Shown one piece after another: positions 23,411 to 31,550 of a stretch of 58,851 nucleotides of DNA. Positions within the stretch are counted from its first letter, which is position 1; every line of letters starts with the position of its first letter. The position numbers and the translations under genes were made by a program. The DNA is taken from assembly GCA_003242035.1 (NCBI GenBank), contig QBMC01000008.1, forward strand, positions 1-58,851. Direction: 5' to 3'. The stretch is from Nodosilinea foveolarum (GTDB lineage Bacteria; Cyanobacteriota; Cyanobacteriia; Phormidesmidales; Phormidesmidaceae). The notes beneath the pieces were generated by a model. It ran no database searches and had not been told where the DNA came from. It saw only the letters and a list, made by a program, of their open reading frames with translations.

Positions 23411-26166
23411 TGGATATCCTCCATTGGTTTTCCGTTCCTAATGGCCTCGGCGTATAGCTTTGAGAACTCCACATAGCCCTTTAGCTTGTCGCCTTTGAAA
23501 CGTTGTAAAACTCGGTTTCGCGCGGCTTGTTCTTCCATGTTGTTTGCCACAATCCCGAGCTGCACTTCTGACGGGTAGTATCGGCAGTGCGTTAGCATCC
23601 CGCCTGCGTCTACGAGCCAGTTCGAGTACAGCCCTGACCGTTGGGGAAAGAAAGACTTTCCGGCGTTCTTAGAGATAATCTTTTCGTCATATCTAAGGTA
23701 TTTAACAAAAGACTCAACGGCCGTTTCCTTAATTCTCCCGGTTAGAAATACGCTCATGTTTTGCATGATTTTTGCGCCTGCTGGAGATTCGCAGATGGTA
23801 TTAGGATCTTGAGCCGAGAGGAAGAGTCGGATGCCCTGTTTAGCACCGTTGGCTGCAATTCGTCCAATGAGCTTTGCGATTGAATCGTACTCAAACAGAA
23901 TGGGGCTTTCGTCAATGAAGAAGATTGACTTTGGCGCACTGTAGGCAGCTCGCAGCGCAGCGGCGTAAGCGCTGAGGGCCAGGACAGCCGCCTCATCATC
24001 ATTGGCTACGTTTCTAAGCGCAAAGACTAGAAACTGAGCGTTGGTTGGGAATGAGCTGGGCCGCGCGATCGCATTACCGATTTTAGAGTTAATCCAATAC
24101 TCAAGCTGAACGGCAATATGCTCTCTGGCATTCTTAAGCGCGGCCCCAGTCTCTTCATCGAAGCCCAGATATTCAGGTGAGTAGAAAGGGGCGAGATCGA
24201 TTAGGGTCGGTATCTGTTGCCATTCTGGTGACTTATAGCCCCCATCCATCGCCCTCTCGTAGCGAGCTTGGATAGTTTCATCTTCGAAGAACCCCTTTAA
24301 CGCTTTACCAAAAATGGCTCTGGACATTTGATTAACGCTTTGGTCAGTTGACTGCACCAGCATCAACAAAGAGCTTTCTAGAAAAGAGGTGTAGTCGCTG
24401 AATCGTTCTCTCTGAATTTCAGGAGAAAGCTCTCTAAGATCGGGAATCTCCATCAAGTTAGAACTTTCTTTTCCAATATCGAAGTAGGCCGCAATATCCC
24501 CTAAGAAATCAGCGTAGTCGGTGAACGTGCTGGTGCCGTCCGCCTTGGGATAGTCCAGTGCCACAACGGGATAGCCCTGGGCTATAAACAGCGTCAACAT
24601 GCCGCTAATCGTGACTGACTTGCCCGCGCGAGTGGTTCCCCAAATGCCTACGTTTTGATGCTGATCTATGTAGTCAATGCAAATCGGCGTACCGCCTGCG
24701 TCCGCGATCAGCTCAAAGCCCTTGCCGTCTAATTGCCGAGTCATAGTTAAAGGAACTACGCCCAGCGCTGTATCGGTCAAATAGGGAATCGTTCTTCGAT
24801 AAGGCTTATTTAGCAGCCGATCCCACACAATCGGCAACGTTTGTAGCCAATATATCCAGGCAACATCTTTCTCCCTGATAAGTCGTGCTGGGAGCGGGAA
24901 GCATCCCGAGATCAGATTGCAAGCATCATCAATTTGAGAGGGCTTATCCCGATGGACTAAGAAGACAGTGCCCGTTGTAACCGGCGCTGCGCCTTCGTAG
25001 AGCTGATATTGGGCCTCCAGTCCCTTTCTTAGCTTGATATCTGCGCCAACGTCGATAGATGACTGCGAGCTGGCAACCTCTGCCTTTCTCTGGGACGTTT
25101 TAATCACGTCCTGCATTTTTTCCCTCATGGCTTTGACACTAGAGGAGCTGACCTGAGTCACGATCTCGATGTCCTTAACTTGCGGCCTGCATACCACATT
25201 CCATAAGTACGAGAGCTGATGCCGCACGTTGGAAAAGACCTCTGGGGACTCGGTAAAGGCCATCACGCCGACGTACTTGTCTTTTACCTTTACCCACTGG
25301 TGGTCTGAGACCGGGACACGCGACTGGCCGTATTCCCCTTGAACCAAAGCCGAGCGGGGATGCATGGGCGAATTGATAGTTTCGCTAAGCCCTTGTCGGG
25401 TGCAGGTAACGTATTGGGGAATAGGCGGTGCCTCATGCTTATTAAAGCGCTGGTACAGCCGCTTCCACAGATCTTCTTTTGATAGGGGCATGACCTCTAA
25501 GCCCATCCTGACAGATAGAATTTGCTCCCACCGTAGATAGCCATTATTGAATGCGGATTCGATCAGGTTTTTGTATTTGAGGGCAGTCGTATCATTATCG
25601 AGCGCACTCTTTTTAGTAGACTCCCAAAGCGACATCACCTGTGCGATCGCCTTCTCGCTCCAATCACCGCCGCTAGCTGCTGCCGTGTCGAGACTCATGG
25701 TCTGATCGACATAGATGGTTAGCCGCTTAACTTGGCGAACACCATCCTCAGTTAGCTCCTGAGTTCGTTTTTTCTCAGAGAACAAAATAACTTGAGCCTC
25801 AGGCGAGCTTGAGTTAGCGATCAGGTTGTCCAGGTAATCCTGTCGCGCCTGATCATCGGAAAAGGATTCCATGTGGAAGGTAACCGTTCCACTCATTTCC
25901 TTAAAGCCCTGACGAAGCGCGGTTATGGTTCTTTCTACCTGCGAATCTCTGAGATTGTCGTGAATGCCCAAGCACTCAAACCCAAAGACAGACCGGATGC
26001 TTTTACTGCCCTTCTGCAGCAATGCGCAGCCAACTTGCCGTCCTTTCAATCTGATATCGACAAACGTTTCTAAGGCTAATTCCTTTTCAAAAGCGCTGAG
26101 GGTTACTGACCTAGCCCCCTTAGCAGTTGGCATTCTAATCTTCTGGTCTTTGACTTTTGTTCGCAT
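23407..26166 (-). CDS. virB4: VirB4/TraC-like conjugation ATPase
   Basis: 919-residue ATPase that powers pilus assembly and substrate transfer. Walker A is GTTRAGKS (about 507-514, in NVGIWGTTRAGKSVTISG) and Walker B SIFFIDESP (about 748-756), followed by FLSAQDPNTICESPAGAKIM. The N-terminal half has the expected nonconserved alpha/beta domain. The ORF begins with MRTKVKDQKIRMPTAKG; the ATG at 26166 overlaps virB3 by 32 bases, and the internal ATG at 26133, right after the virB3 stop, is an equally good start. All ATPase motifs look intact. Confidence 0.9.
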   Translation of the reverse strand: MRTKVKDQKIRMPTAKGARSVTLSAFEKELALETFVDIRLKGRQVGCALLQKGSKSIRSVFGFECLGIHDNLRDSQVERTITALRQGFKEMSGTVTFHMESFSDDQARQDYLDNLIANSSSPEAQVILFSEKKRTQELTEDGVRQVKRLTIYVDQTMSLDTAAASGGDWSEKAIAQVMSLWESTKKSALDNDTTALKYKNLIESAFNNGYLRWEQILSVRMGLEVMPLSKEDLWKRLYQRFNKHEAPPIPQYVTCTRQGLSETINSPMHPRSALVQGEYGQSRVPVSDHQWVKVKDKYVGVMAFTESPEVFSNVRHQLSYLWNVVCRPQVKDIEIVTQVSSSSVKAMREKMQDVIKTSQRKAEVASSQSSIDVGADIKLRKGLEAQYQLYEGAAPVTTGTVFLVHRDKPSQIDDACNLISGCFPLPARLIREKDVAWIYWLQTLPIVWDRLLNKPYRRTIPYLTDTALGVVPLTMTRQLDGKGFELIADAGGTPICIDYIDQHQNVGIWGTTRAGKSVTISGMLTLFIAQGYPVVALDYPKADGTSTFTDYADFLGDIAAYFDIGKESSNLMEIPDLRELSPEIQRERFSDYTSFLESSLLMLVQSTDQSVNQMSRAIFGKALKGFFEDETIQARYERAMDGGYKSPEWQQIPTLIDLAPFYSPEYLGFDEETGAALKNAREHIAVQLEYWINSKIGNAIARPSSFPTNAQFLVFALRNVANDDEAAVLALSAYAAALRAAYSAPKSIFFIDESPILFEYDSIAKLIGRIAANGAKQGIRLFLSAQDPNTICESPAGAKIMQNMSVFLTGRIKETAVESFVKYLRYDEKIISKNAGKSFFPQRSGLYSNWLVDAGGMLTHCRYYPSEVQLGIVANNMEEQAARNRVLQRFKGDKLKGYVEFSKLYAEAIRNGKPMEDIQ

Positions 26167-26464
26167 GGCCCTGGGATTGAAGAAGAGGTGTATAGCTCAG
26201 TTGAGCGAAGGTGTAGCGTTTGGGCTGATGGAATCGGTTTAGAAATTTCCACGACTGCTGTCCGGTTAAAATCCAGGATGTACCTGCCATCCAGACGAAT
26301 AGAGGAAAGCCTAGCGGCCATCCCCTACCGAATAGCCGACAAATCAAGATAGTAAGCAGCATGGCCCCAGACCACCACCAAATCTGACTGCCTGGAACGG
26401 GGCCAATGTTCACCTCTGCGTCCAACGCTTTGTGAACGCGAATTGGCGCGTGAATTGAGTCCAT
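26135..26464 (-). CDS. VirB3/TraL-like membrane protein
   Basis: 109 residues with two adjacent hydrophobic segments (IWWWSGAMLLTILICRLFG and WPLGFPLFVWMAGTSWILTG) and a basic C-terminus. This is the usual size and topology of VirB3, which works with VirB4 and the pilin. It lies between the pilin-like gene and virB4, exactly as in most T4SS operons. Its ATG overlaps the stop of the gene upstream by one base. Confidence 0.75.
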   Translation of the reverse strand: MDSIHAPIRVHKALDAEVNIGPVPGSQIWWWSGAMLLTILICRLFGRGWPLGFPLFVWMAGTSWILTGQQSWKFLNRFHQPKRYTFAQLSYTPLLQSQGHANKSQRPED

Positions 26465-27039
26465 TACGTAGCACCGCTACTAGAACCAACGAGGAAATCT
26501 ACAGAGGTTGCGCCTGCTAGCACGATGCCCACGACTAGCATGGGTGTCTTCGCTAGGGAACGCCATTCATCGCCTTCCCTAGCTGCCTGGATTGCGGGGA
26601 GGAGGGCGATCGCAACGCCAATGACAAAAGCGCCTCTAATAATCCAAAAAATCAATGAAACCAGGAGGGCTACTTGATTGCCTAGTCCAAAAGTACTTGC
26701 TCCAGTTGTGAAAAAGTCTTCTGCATTTTGAAGAAACTGTGCGTCTGCTGCGCCCGCATTGCTGAGGACAAAGACGATGGTTGCGCTTGCTAAGAAGAAA
26801 GCCAGTGCTTTTTGCCATCTATTAAACCTCTTTCTTAGCAGAGTCAGAAAGTATCCGCCGATTAGGAGAAACGCCGTGCTAAAAGCAATGCCTAACAGAT
26901 GAGAGAAGTGGTTGAGGTGAGCTGAGACGGTTACACACTCTCTAATCAGTAATGCGCTGATACCAATAACGCTGGCCCAGCTTGTAATATCTATCCAGGG
27001 ATATTTGATGTTTAGCCGATCTGCTAGTGACATATTCAA
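26464..27039 (-). CDS. VirB2/TraA-like pilin with a long N-terminal extension
   Basis: 191 residues and first gene of the T4SS operon. The C-terminal 91 residues after a likely cleavage site (NAGAADA, then QFLQNAEDFF) have two hydrophobic helices (VALLVSLIFWIIRGAFVIGV and MLVVGIVLAGATSVDFLVG) flanking a short charged loop, the pilin plan. The helix before the cleavage site (KALAFFLASATIVFVLS) fits a leader. Unusually, about 70 more residues with two further membrane segments precede it. Either the leader is very long, as in some TraA proteins, or a small membrane protein is fused to the pilin. No internal ATG, GTG or TTG was noticed that would give a normal leader. Confidence 0.65.
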   Translation of the reverse strand: MNMSLADRLNIKYPWIDITSWASVIGISALLIRECVTVSAHLNHFSHLLGIAFSTAFLLIGGYFLTLLRKRFNRWQKALAFFLASATIVFVLSNAGAADAQFLQNAEDFFTTGASTFGLGNQVALLVSLIFWIIRGAFVIGVAIALLPAIQAAREGDEWRSLAKTPMLVVGIVLAGATSVDFLVGSSSGAT

Positions 27040-27350
27040 AGAGTCTCTTACGTATGTTCACTTAAGAGCTTATGAATATTGTCTAGACGTGTAAATACTG
27101 CAAGACAGCAGTAGATATCTAAAAAAGTGCTGCTATCTTGCAGCGTTTTTTCCAATAACTGAGGCTATTCTGCTAAAAAAAGTAAAACGGCAGAAAAAAT
27201 AATGGCTAAAACCTGAATACCTCATGCAGTTAGGTGTGTTTCTGTTGTTTTAATTGCTCGCTAGACGTAATAAAAGTTTAATCTTTGAAAATGACAGCTT
27301 CTTCAGACTGAAAATAATTCACAACCAGAGTTGCCTTTTTAACTTGTTCT
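27040..27350. promoter_or_regulatory. Control region between the T4SS operon and the RHH regulators, with a hairpin
   Basis: 311 gene-free bases. CTGCAAGACAGCAG (27098-27111) and CTGCTATCTTGCAG (27130-27143) form a 14-bp inverted repeat with one mismatch, followed on the plus strand by seven T. In the T4SS mRNA (minus) it would lie in the leader. It may be an operator, an attenuator or an upstream terminator that insulates the operon. The region is AT-rich and should contain the promoters of both directions. Confidence 0.55.
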
Positions 27351-27731
27351 ATGTTTAGACTGAGAAAAAATACCGGCAAATTTGTGTTTTTAATTCGTTC
27401 TACCGGAGAAACTAACCCAATGGGATTTACTCTGAGCTGTCCGCCTGAGATTATAAAGTTAATTGCTAGGGAGGCTAAAGTCAGTGGAACTAGCCGGACT
27501 CAATATATCAACAGAATTTTGAAAGAGCTATTTAGCCCTCGTAGTTCTCTAATAGAGGGCACACGATTAGAAGAGTTGCAAGCCTACTCAAGACTGTTTG
27601 GCGATGAGCTAATGCTGAAGATTCCAGATCTAGCGAGTAGAGCGCGTCGGACTCCCGATCAGATGCTGCTCTATTTAATCGAACTAGGTGTAAAGGCTGC
27701 TGAAGAAAACTCAGCTAGCACAGCACCTTAG
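27351..27731 (+). CDS. Ribbon-helix-helix-like regulator
   Basis: Up to 126 residues. The domain proper starts at the internal ATG at 27420 (MGFTLSCPPEIIKLIAREAK); neither start has a clear ribosome-binding site. A first RHH-like unit (TLSCPPEIIKLIAREAKVSG, TSRTQYINRILKEL) is followed by a second (IPDLASRARRTPDQMLLYLI, ELG). The second unit matches the repeats of the protein at 28388. It lies opposite the T4SS operon across one control region and is a candidate transfer regulator. Confidence 0.6.
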   Translation: MFRLRKNTGKFVFLIRSTGETNPMGFTLSCPPEIIKLIAREAKVSGTSRTQYINRILKELFSPRSSLIEGTRLEELQAYSRLFGDELMLKIPDLASRARRTPDQMLLYLIELGVKAAEENSASTAP

Positions 27732-27763
27732 CCCTTAATCTCAGATTTTTAGAATGTGTCGCT

Positions 27764-28060
27764 TCATTGAGTGGGAATATCCTCCCTTCCTATTCCTTGG
27801 GCGATCGCTCTACTTAGCAGAAAAAATATTACATCTGCCGAATCTACTCCCTGCTTTTTAGCAATGAGATCAATATCTGTTAAAAGTTGAGACGAGACTA
27901 GCTCTTCTGAAGGAATAATATTGGACTCAATGGCTTTGATGACTGCCTGTTCCAAGATAAAAGCGGCTGTATTGCTAGGCTCTCGTCCCTGCCTGATAGA
28001 AAGCCGCTTAATTCCATTGGCAACGTAGTCCGGCACGGTAGCAGTTATTCGAGCTGTCAT
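27764..28060 (-). CDS. CopG-type ribbon-helix-helix regulator
   Basis: 98 residues. The N-terminal strand and helices (TARITATVPDYVANGIKRLS, then PSNTAAFILEQAVIKAI) are a typical CopG/RHH DNA-binding unit. A second similar unit follows (LTDIDLIAKKQGVDSADVIF, FLLSRAI). It is convergent with the 27351 gene and divergent from the 28388 gene; three RHH-type genes in under 2 kb suggest a small regulatory cluster. Target sites unknown. Confidence 0.65.
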   Translation of the reverse strand: MTARITATVPDYVANGIKRLSIRQGREPSNTAAFILEQAVIKAIESNIIPSEELVSSQLLTDIDLIAKKQGVDSADVIFFLLSRAIAQGIGREDIPTQ

Positions 28061-28387
28061 TAGTAACTAAGATTTTTATGTAAAACATGGATTCAGCTCA
28101 ATGCTAGAAGTAGCTGCGCTATTTTGTCTGTGTAGTATTGTGTATTTGTAATCTTACAGATCGCACTTTTGCACAATATTGTGAAATGAAAAGCTTTGGT
28201 AAAGTTGTAGCCTTTCGTTAGTACAGACATTAGATTGGGTCTAAGTATAATTAGCCACCCCTGAGTAGCGATTTACGTAGAGGTGTACTTACAGTCCCTA
28301 AGCGCAAATCTTTAACCGCATTTTTGTTGTTACAGCTCTTTAGCTAATTGCTCAAGCGCTACTTGTTGTCATCAATCCTCTACCGTC
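28061..28387. other. Gene-free interval between divergent RHH genes
   Basis: 327 bases without an ORF. AT-rich, so likely to hold the two divergent promoters. A small near-palindrome, GCACAATATTGTG (28172-28184), may be an operator. Nothing else stands out. Confidence 0.4.
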
Positions 28388-29209
28388 ATGACCGACCCCA
28401 AAAGAAGTTCATTCAGCCTCAACTTAAAGACTCCAGAAGTTGCAGCTTTTCTAGAGTCAGACAGATTGAAAGCAGATGTTTCTAAGACTACTTACCTAAA
28501 CGATTTACTTGCAGTTTTATCTAATTTACCTGTTATTTTCTCTTCCCCAGGCAGCTCCATACTTCACGAACTGGTGGCTCTTAAACAGTTGCTAGCAGAA
28601 GATATAATCCATCAAATTCCGCAGCTAGCGGCGACTACTCGAAGAGACCCTGTTCAGATGCTGCTCTACCTCGTTGAGAAAGGCATAGCAGCAGATGAGC
28701 AGCTTAGTCGCTTAAATCTGAGAAAGCACAGGAAAGCCCATGTCAGTTTAAGAGTCACTTGCCATCAGCTCTCTACAGCTATAGCTAATCCCAAAAGAAG
28801 TTCGTTCAGCCTCAACTTAAAAACTATAGAAGTTGCAGCCTTCCTAGAGTCGGATAGATTGAAAGCAGGCGTTTCTAAGACCGCTTACCTGAACGATCTG
28901 CTTGCTGTTTTGTCTAACCTGCCTGCTATCTTTTCTTCCTCAGATAGCTCTATGCTCGATGAAATAGCAGCCTTCAAACAGTTGTTAGAAGATGACGTGA
29001 TTAACCAAATTCCACAGCTAGCAGCGGCTACTCGAAGAGATCCTATTCAGATGCTGCTCTATCTTGTTGAGAAGGGCATAGGGGCGGACGAACAGCTTAA
29101 TAATCTAAATCTGAGAGAGGGTACAAAAGCTGATATTAATAGGTCATTAGCTACGATACATTCTGAGTTAGTCGGTCAGTCAAATGATCAAATGACCATT
29201 GCTGCCTAA
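28388..29209 (+). CDS. Tandemly duplicated RHH-like regulator
   Basis: 273 residues made of two near-identical halves exactly 131 codons apart. Each begins PKRSSFSLNLKT.EVAAFLES and ends RRDP.QMLLYLVEKGI.ADEQL. Each half equals one protein like the 27351 product (two RHH-like units), so the chain would carry four units and could bind DNA as a single-chain dimer. The DNA copies differ mostly at third positions, so both halves seem to be under selection. Start ATG at 28388. Target unknown; its neighbours suggest control of transfer or maintenance genes. Confidence 0.7.
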   Translation: MTDPKRSSFSLNLKTPEVAAFLESDRLKADVSKTTYLNDLLAVLSNLPVIFSSPGSSILHELVALKQLLAEDIIHQIPQLAATTRRDPVQMLLYLVEKGIAADEQLSRLNLRKHRKAHVSLRVTCHQLSTAIANPKRSSFSLNLKTIEVAAFLESDRLKAGVSKTAYLNDLLAVLSNLPAIFSSSDSSMLDEIAAFKQLLEDDVINQIPQLAAATRRDPIQMLLYLVEKGIGADEQLNNLNLREGTKADINRSLATIHSELVGQSNDQMTIAA

Positions 29210-29538
29210 AAGCACTGTAAGCACGGTGTTGCTACGAGAGGGTATGCCGACTGTTTGCTTTCTGGCGTAGGACTGCATAGCTTAACCAGAGTGACGTTGT
29301 CTCCGAGTTCTTGGATATGTTTTCTATCTGAGCGGTTCCCTTGGAAGGCTTCGCCATCGCCCTCAGAATAACGCTCATTTCCTACGGCAAGATGGAACCG
29401 CTGTCTGCTCCAATCGGCCGAGTGGGCGTCTCAGTAATTAGAGAACATATCGCGCTCGGTGCTGCGTGCCTGATTACTCAGGCGCTTAGTAAGGATAATT
29501 AACCGGATGGTTCAAATTCTCCATCCTGATATCAAACT
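29210..29538. other. Interval upstream of the OYE gene with a start-less open frame
   Basis: 329 bases. On the minus strand one frame stays open for about 75 codons from about 29440 to 29207 (for example WSRQRFHLAVGNERYSEGDG), with no ATG, GTG or TTG placing and no family I recognise. It may be a decayed gene. The promoter of the downstream reductase should also lie here. Confidence 0.35.
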
Positions 29539-30615
29539 ATGAAAACACTGTTTCAGCCTTTGCAAATGGGCGCACTTGAGCTGCCCAATCGGATTTTGAT
29601 GGCCCCGCTCACCCGTTCTCGCGCCGAAGACGGCCATGTCCCGAGTAGCTTAATGGCCCAATACTATGCCCAGCGAGCGAGCGCTGGCTTAATTATCGCT
29701 GAAGCAACAATGGTGATGGAGGGAAATTCATCATTCTGGCACGAGCCAGGAATTTACTCTGAGGCTCAGATTGCTGGCTGGCGAGAGACAACCGATGCCG
29801 TTCATGCCGCAGGCGGTCGCATTTTTCTTCAGATTTGGCATGGCGGCAGGGCTTGTCATCCTTTACTTAACGAGGGCAAACAGCCGGTTGCGCCGAGTCC
29901 GCTGCCGATTGTGGACGATGAAGTCCATACCCCTGAAGGCAAGAAGCCTTACGTTGTGCCACTAGAATTACGTGATGATGAGATTCCAGACATTATTGAA
30001 GGCTTCAAACAGGCTGCTATAAACGCCAAAGCCGCCGGTTTTGACGGTGTGGAAGTTCATGGTGCAAATGGCTATTTACTAGATGAATTTCTGCGAGATG
30101 GCTCGAACCAGCGAACGGGTAGCTATGGCGGGCCAATAGAAAATCGGGCACGGCTGATGCTTGAAGTGCTAGCAGCCGTTTCTGAGGTGTTCGGGAGCGA
30201 TCGCGTAGGCTTACGCATTTCCCCTCTCAACAGCTACAACAGCATGATCGATAGCGACCCAATCGGCTTATGCGTTTGGCTAGCAACCCAGCTCAATGAA
30301 TACAACTTGGCCTATCTTCACGTCATGCGCAGCGATTTTGCCCAGCAGCAAACCGGAGATGTCATAACGCCGATTCGCGCCAACTACAAAGGCATTATCG
30401 TGGGCAATATGGGGTACACCGCCGCCGAAGCGACTACAGCCATTGACTCAGGCCGAGTGGATGCGGTGGCCTTTGGCGTTAGTTTTCTGGCGAACCCTGA
30501 TCTACCGAAACGCTTTGAAATAGGTGCAGAACTCAACGCGCCTGATCCAGCAACCTTCTATTCTCAAGGCGCAGCCGGATACACTGATTACCCTACCTTG
30601 AGCGAGGGAGCCTAA
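29539..30615 (+). CDS. Old Yellow Enzyme family alkene reductase (NemA-like)
   Basis: 358-residue FMN-dependent TIM-barrel enzyme that uses NAD(P)H to reduce activated C=C bonds, for example enones, maleimides or nitro compounds. The active-site triad pattern H-x2-N-x-Y is present in EVHGANGYLLDEFLRDGSN (His174, Asn177, Tyr179). The N-terminal LPNRILMAPLTRSRA and the C-terminal GVSFLANPDLPKRF flavin/phosphate-binding segments are typical. Length is normal. It stands alone, without the usual TetR regulator, and is metabolic cargo on the plasmid, perhaps for electrophile detoxification. Confidence 0.93.
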   Translation: MKTLFQPLQMGALELPNRILMAPLTRSRAEDGHVPSSLMAQYYAQRASAGLIIAEATMVMEGNSSFWHEPGIYSEAQIAGWRETTDAVHAAGGRIFLQIWHGGRACHPLLNEGKQPVAPSPLPIVDDEVHTPEGKKPYVVPLELRDDEIPDIIEGFKQAAINAKAAGFDGVEVHGANGYLLDEFLRDGSNQRTGSYGGPIENRARLMLEVLAAVSEVFGSDRVGLRISPLNSYNSMIDSDPIGLCVWLATQLNEYNLAYLHVMRSDFAQQQTGDVITPIRANYKGIIVGNMGYTAAEATTAIDSGRVDAVAFGVSFLANPDLPKRFEIGAELNAPDPATFYSQGAAGYTDYPTLSEGA

Positions 30616-30787
30616 GCCACGCAAGCGTATGAACTCAAATCTTCAGCGCTTCTGGATGGCCGCTCATTTATAGGTAATGCGCTGGCGATCACAGGTTTGT
30701 ATTTGGAAGGTGGCTGAGAGAATCAAGGGCAGAAGTCATGCAGCGATGCAGCTCGTGCGGAAATCACTTTGTTTTTCAGTTGGTCAC

Positions 30788-31348
30788 CTATCTCATACTC
30801 AACCAGCTAAAGACCTGATCGACAGTGAGCGTCAGCTCTAAATCAGGAAAGATAGGAAGAGGGTGATTGCTTTGGCAAAGCACAGGTTGTTGCTGTGGTA
30901 GCAAATACAAGACGCTAAGATCATCCGGATCAACAAACCAGCCTAAGTGACTGCCATGCTCTAGACAGTGAAGAATGTTTCCTAAGACTCTGTTGGGCCT
31001 TTGAGCGGGAGAGAGAATTTCAATCGTCCAATCTGGGGGAAGGTCAAAGTTGTCTGGAACGTTGCCTTCTGGTGTAAATGGGATACGCTCCCATCGAAAT
31101 ACAGCCACATCAGGTACGATTGATCGCCCGCCAAAGCTGCATCTCAATTCTGGAAAAGCGTAGGCTATTTTAGGTGCCTCTGCCACTTGATTGATGACAG
31201 CGCAGAGTTTTCCTTGCAGGCGGCTGTGTCGTCCTTTTGGCATCGGTTTTTGAATTATGTGGCCGTTGACGTATTCGCTGGCAGGTTTAGTTTCTGGCAT
31301 TTGCAGAAATTCTGTCAACGTCAGTGGTTTAGTAAGGGCTTGAACCAT
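30788..31348 (-). CDS. Uma2-family (DUF820) putative endonuclease
   Basis: 186 residues of the Uma2 family, abundant in cyanobacteria and related to PD-(D/E)xK nucleases. Motifs: FLQMPETKPASEYVNGHI at the start, SIVPDVAVFRW (the PD motif), DWTIEILSP (the E residue) and GSHLGWFVDPDDLSV. The usual Lys after the SP motif is replaced in a PAQRPNRVLGN context, so activity is uncertain. Substrate and role are unknown for the family. Monocistronic, convergent with the OYE gene. Confidence 0.85.
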   Translation of the reverse strand: MVQALTKPLTLTEFLQMPETKPASEYVNGHIIQKPMPKGRHSRLQGKLCAVINQVAEAPKIAYAFPELRCSFGGRSIVPDVAVFRWERIPFTPEGNVPDNFDLPPDWTIEILSPAQRPNRVLGNILHCLEHGSHLGWFVDPDDLSVLYLLPQQQPVLCQSNHPLPIFPDLELTLTVDQVFSWLSMR

Positions 31349-31550
31349 TCGGACTACCTATAAAACGATAGGGTGGTTTCTTTACCTTATTTTAGCGGGT
31401 CGGCGGGAAGCCTTGCATTCTAGTATTTGTGTGAGTGTCAAGGGAGAAGCCAGATCACGCTTTGATAATCCTAGTGCTGTCGTTTTCGTTTTTGGTGAGA
31501 AGCGCATAATCTTGCTTTTACTGATCGCCATCGCGATATTAATCAAGTCC

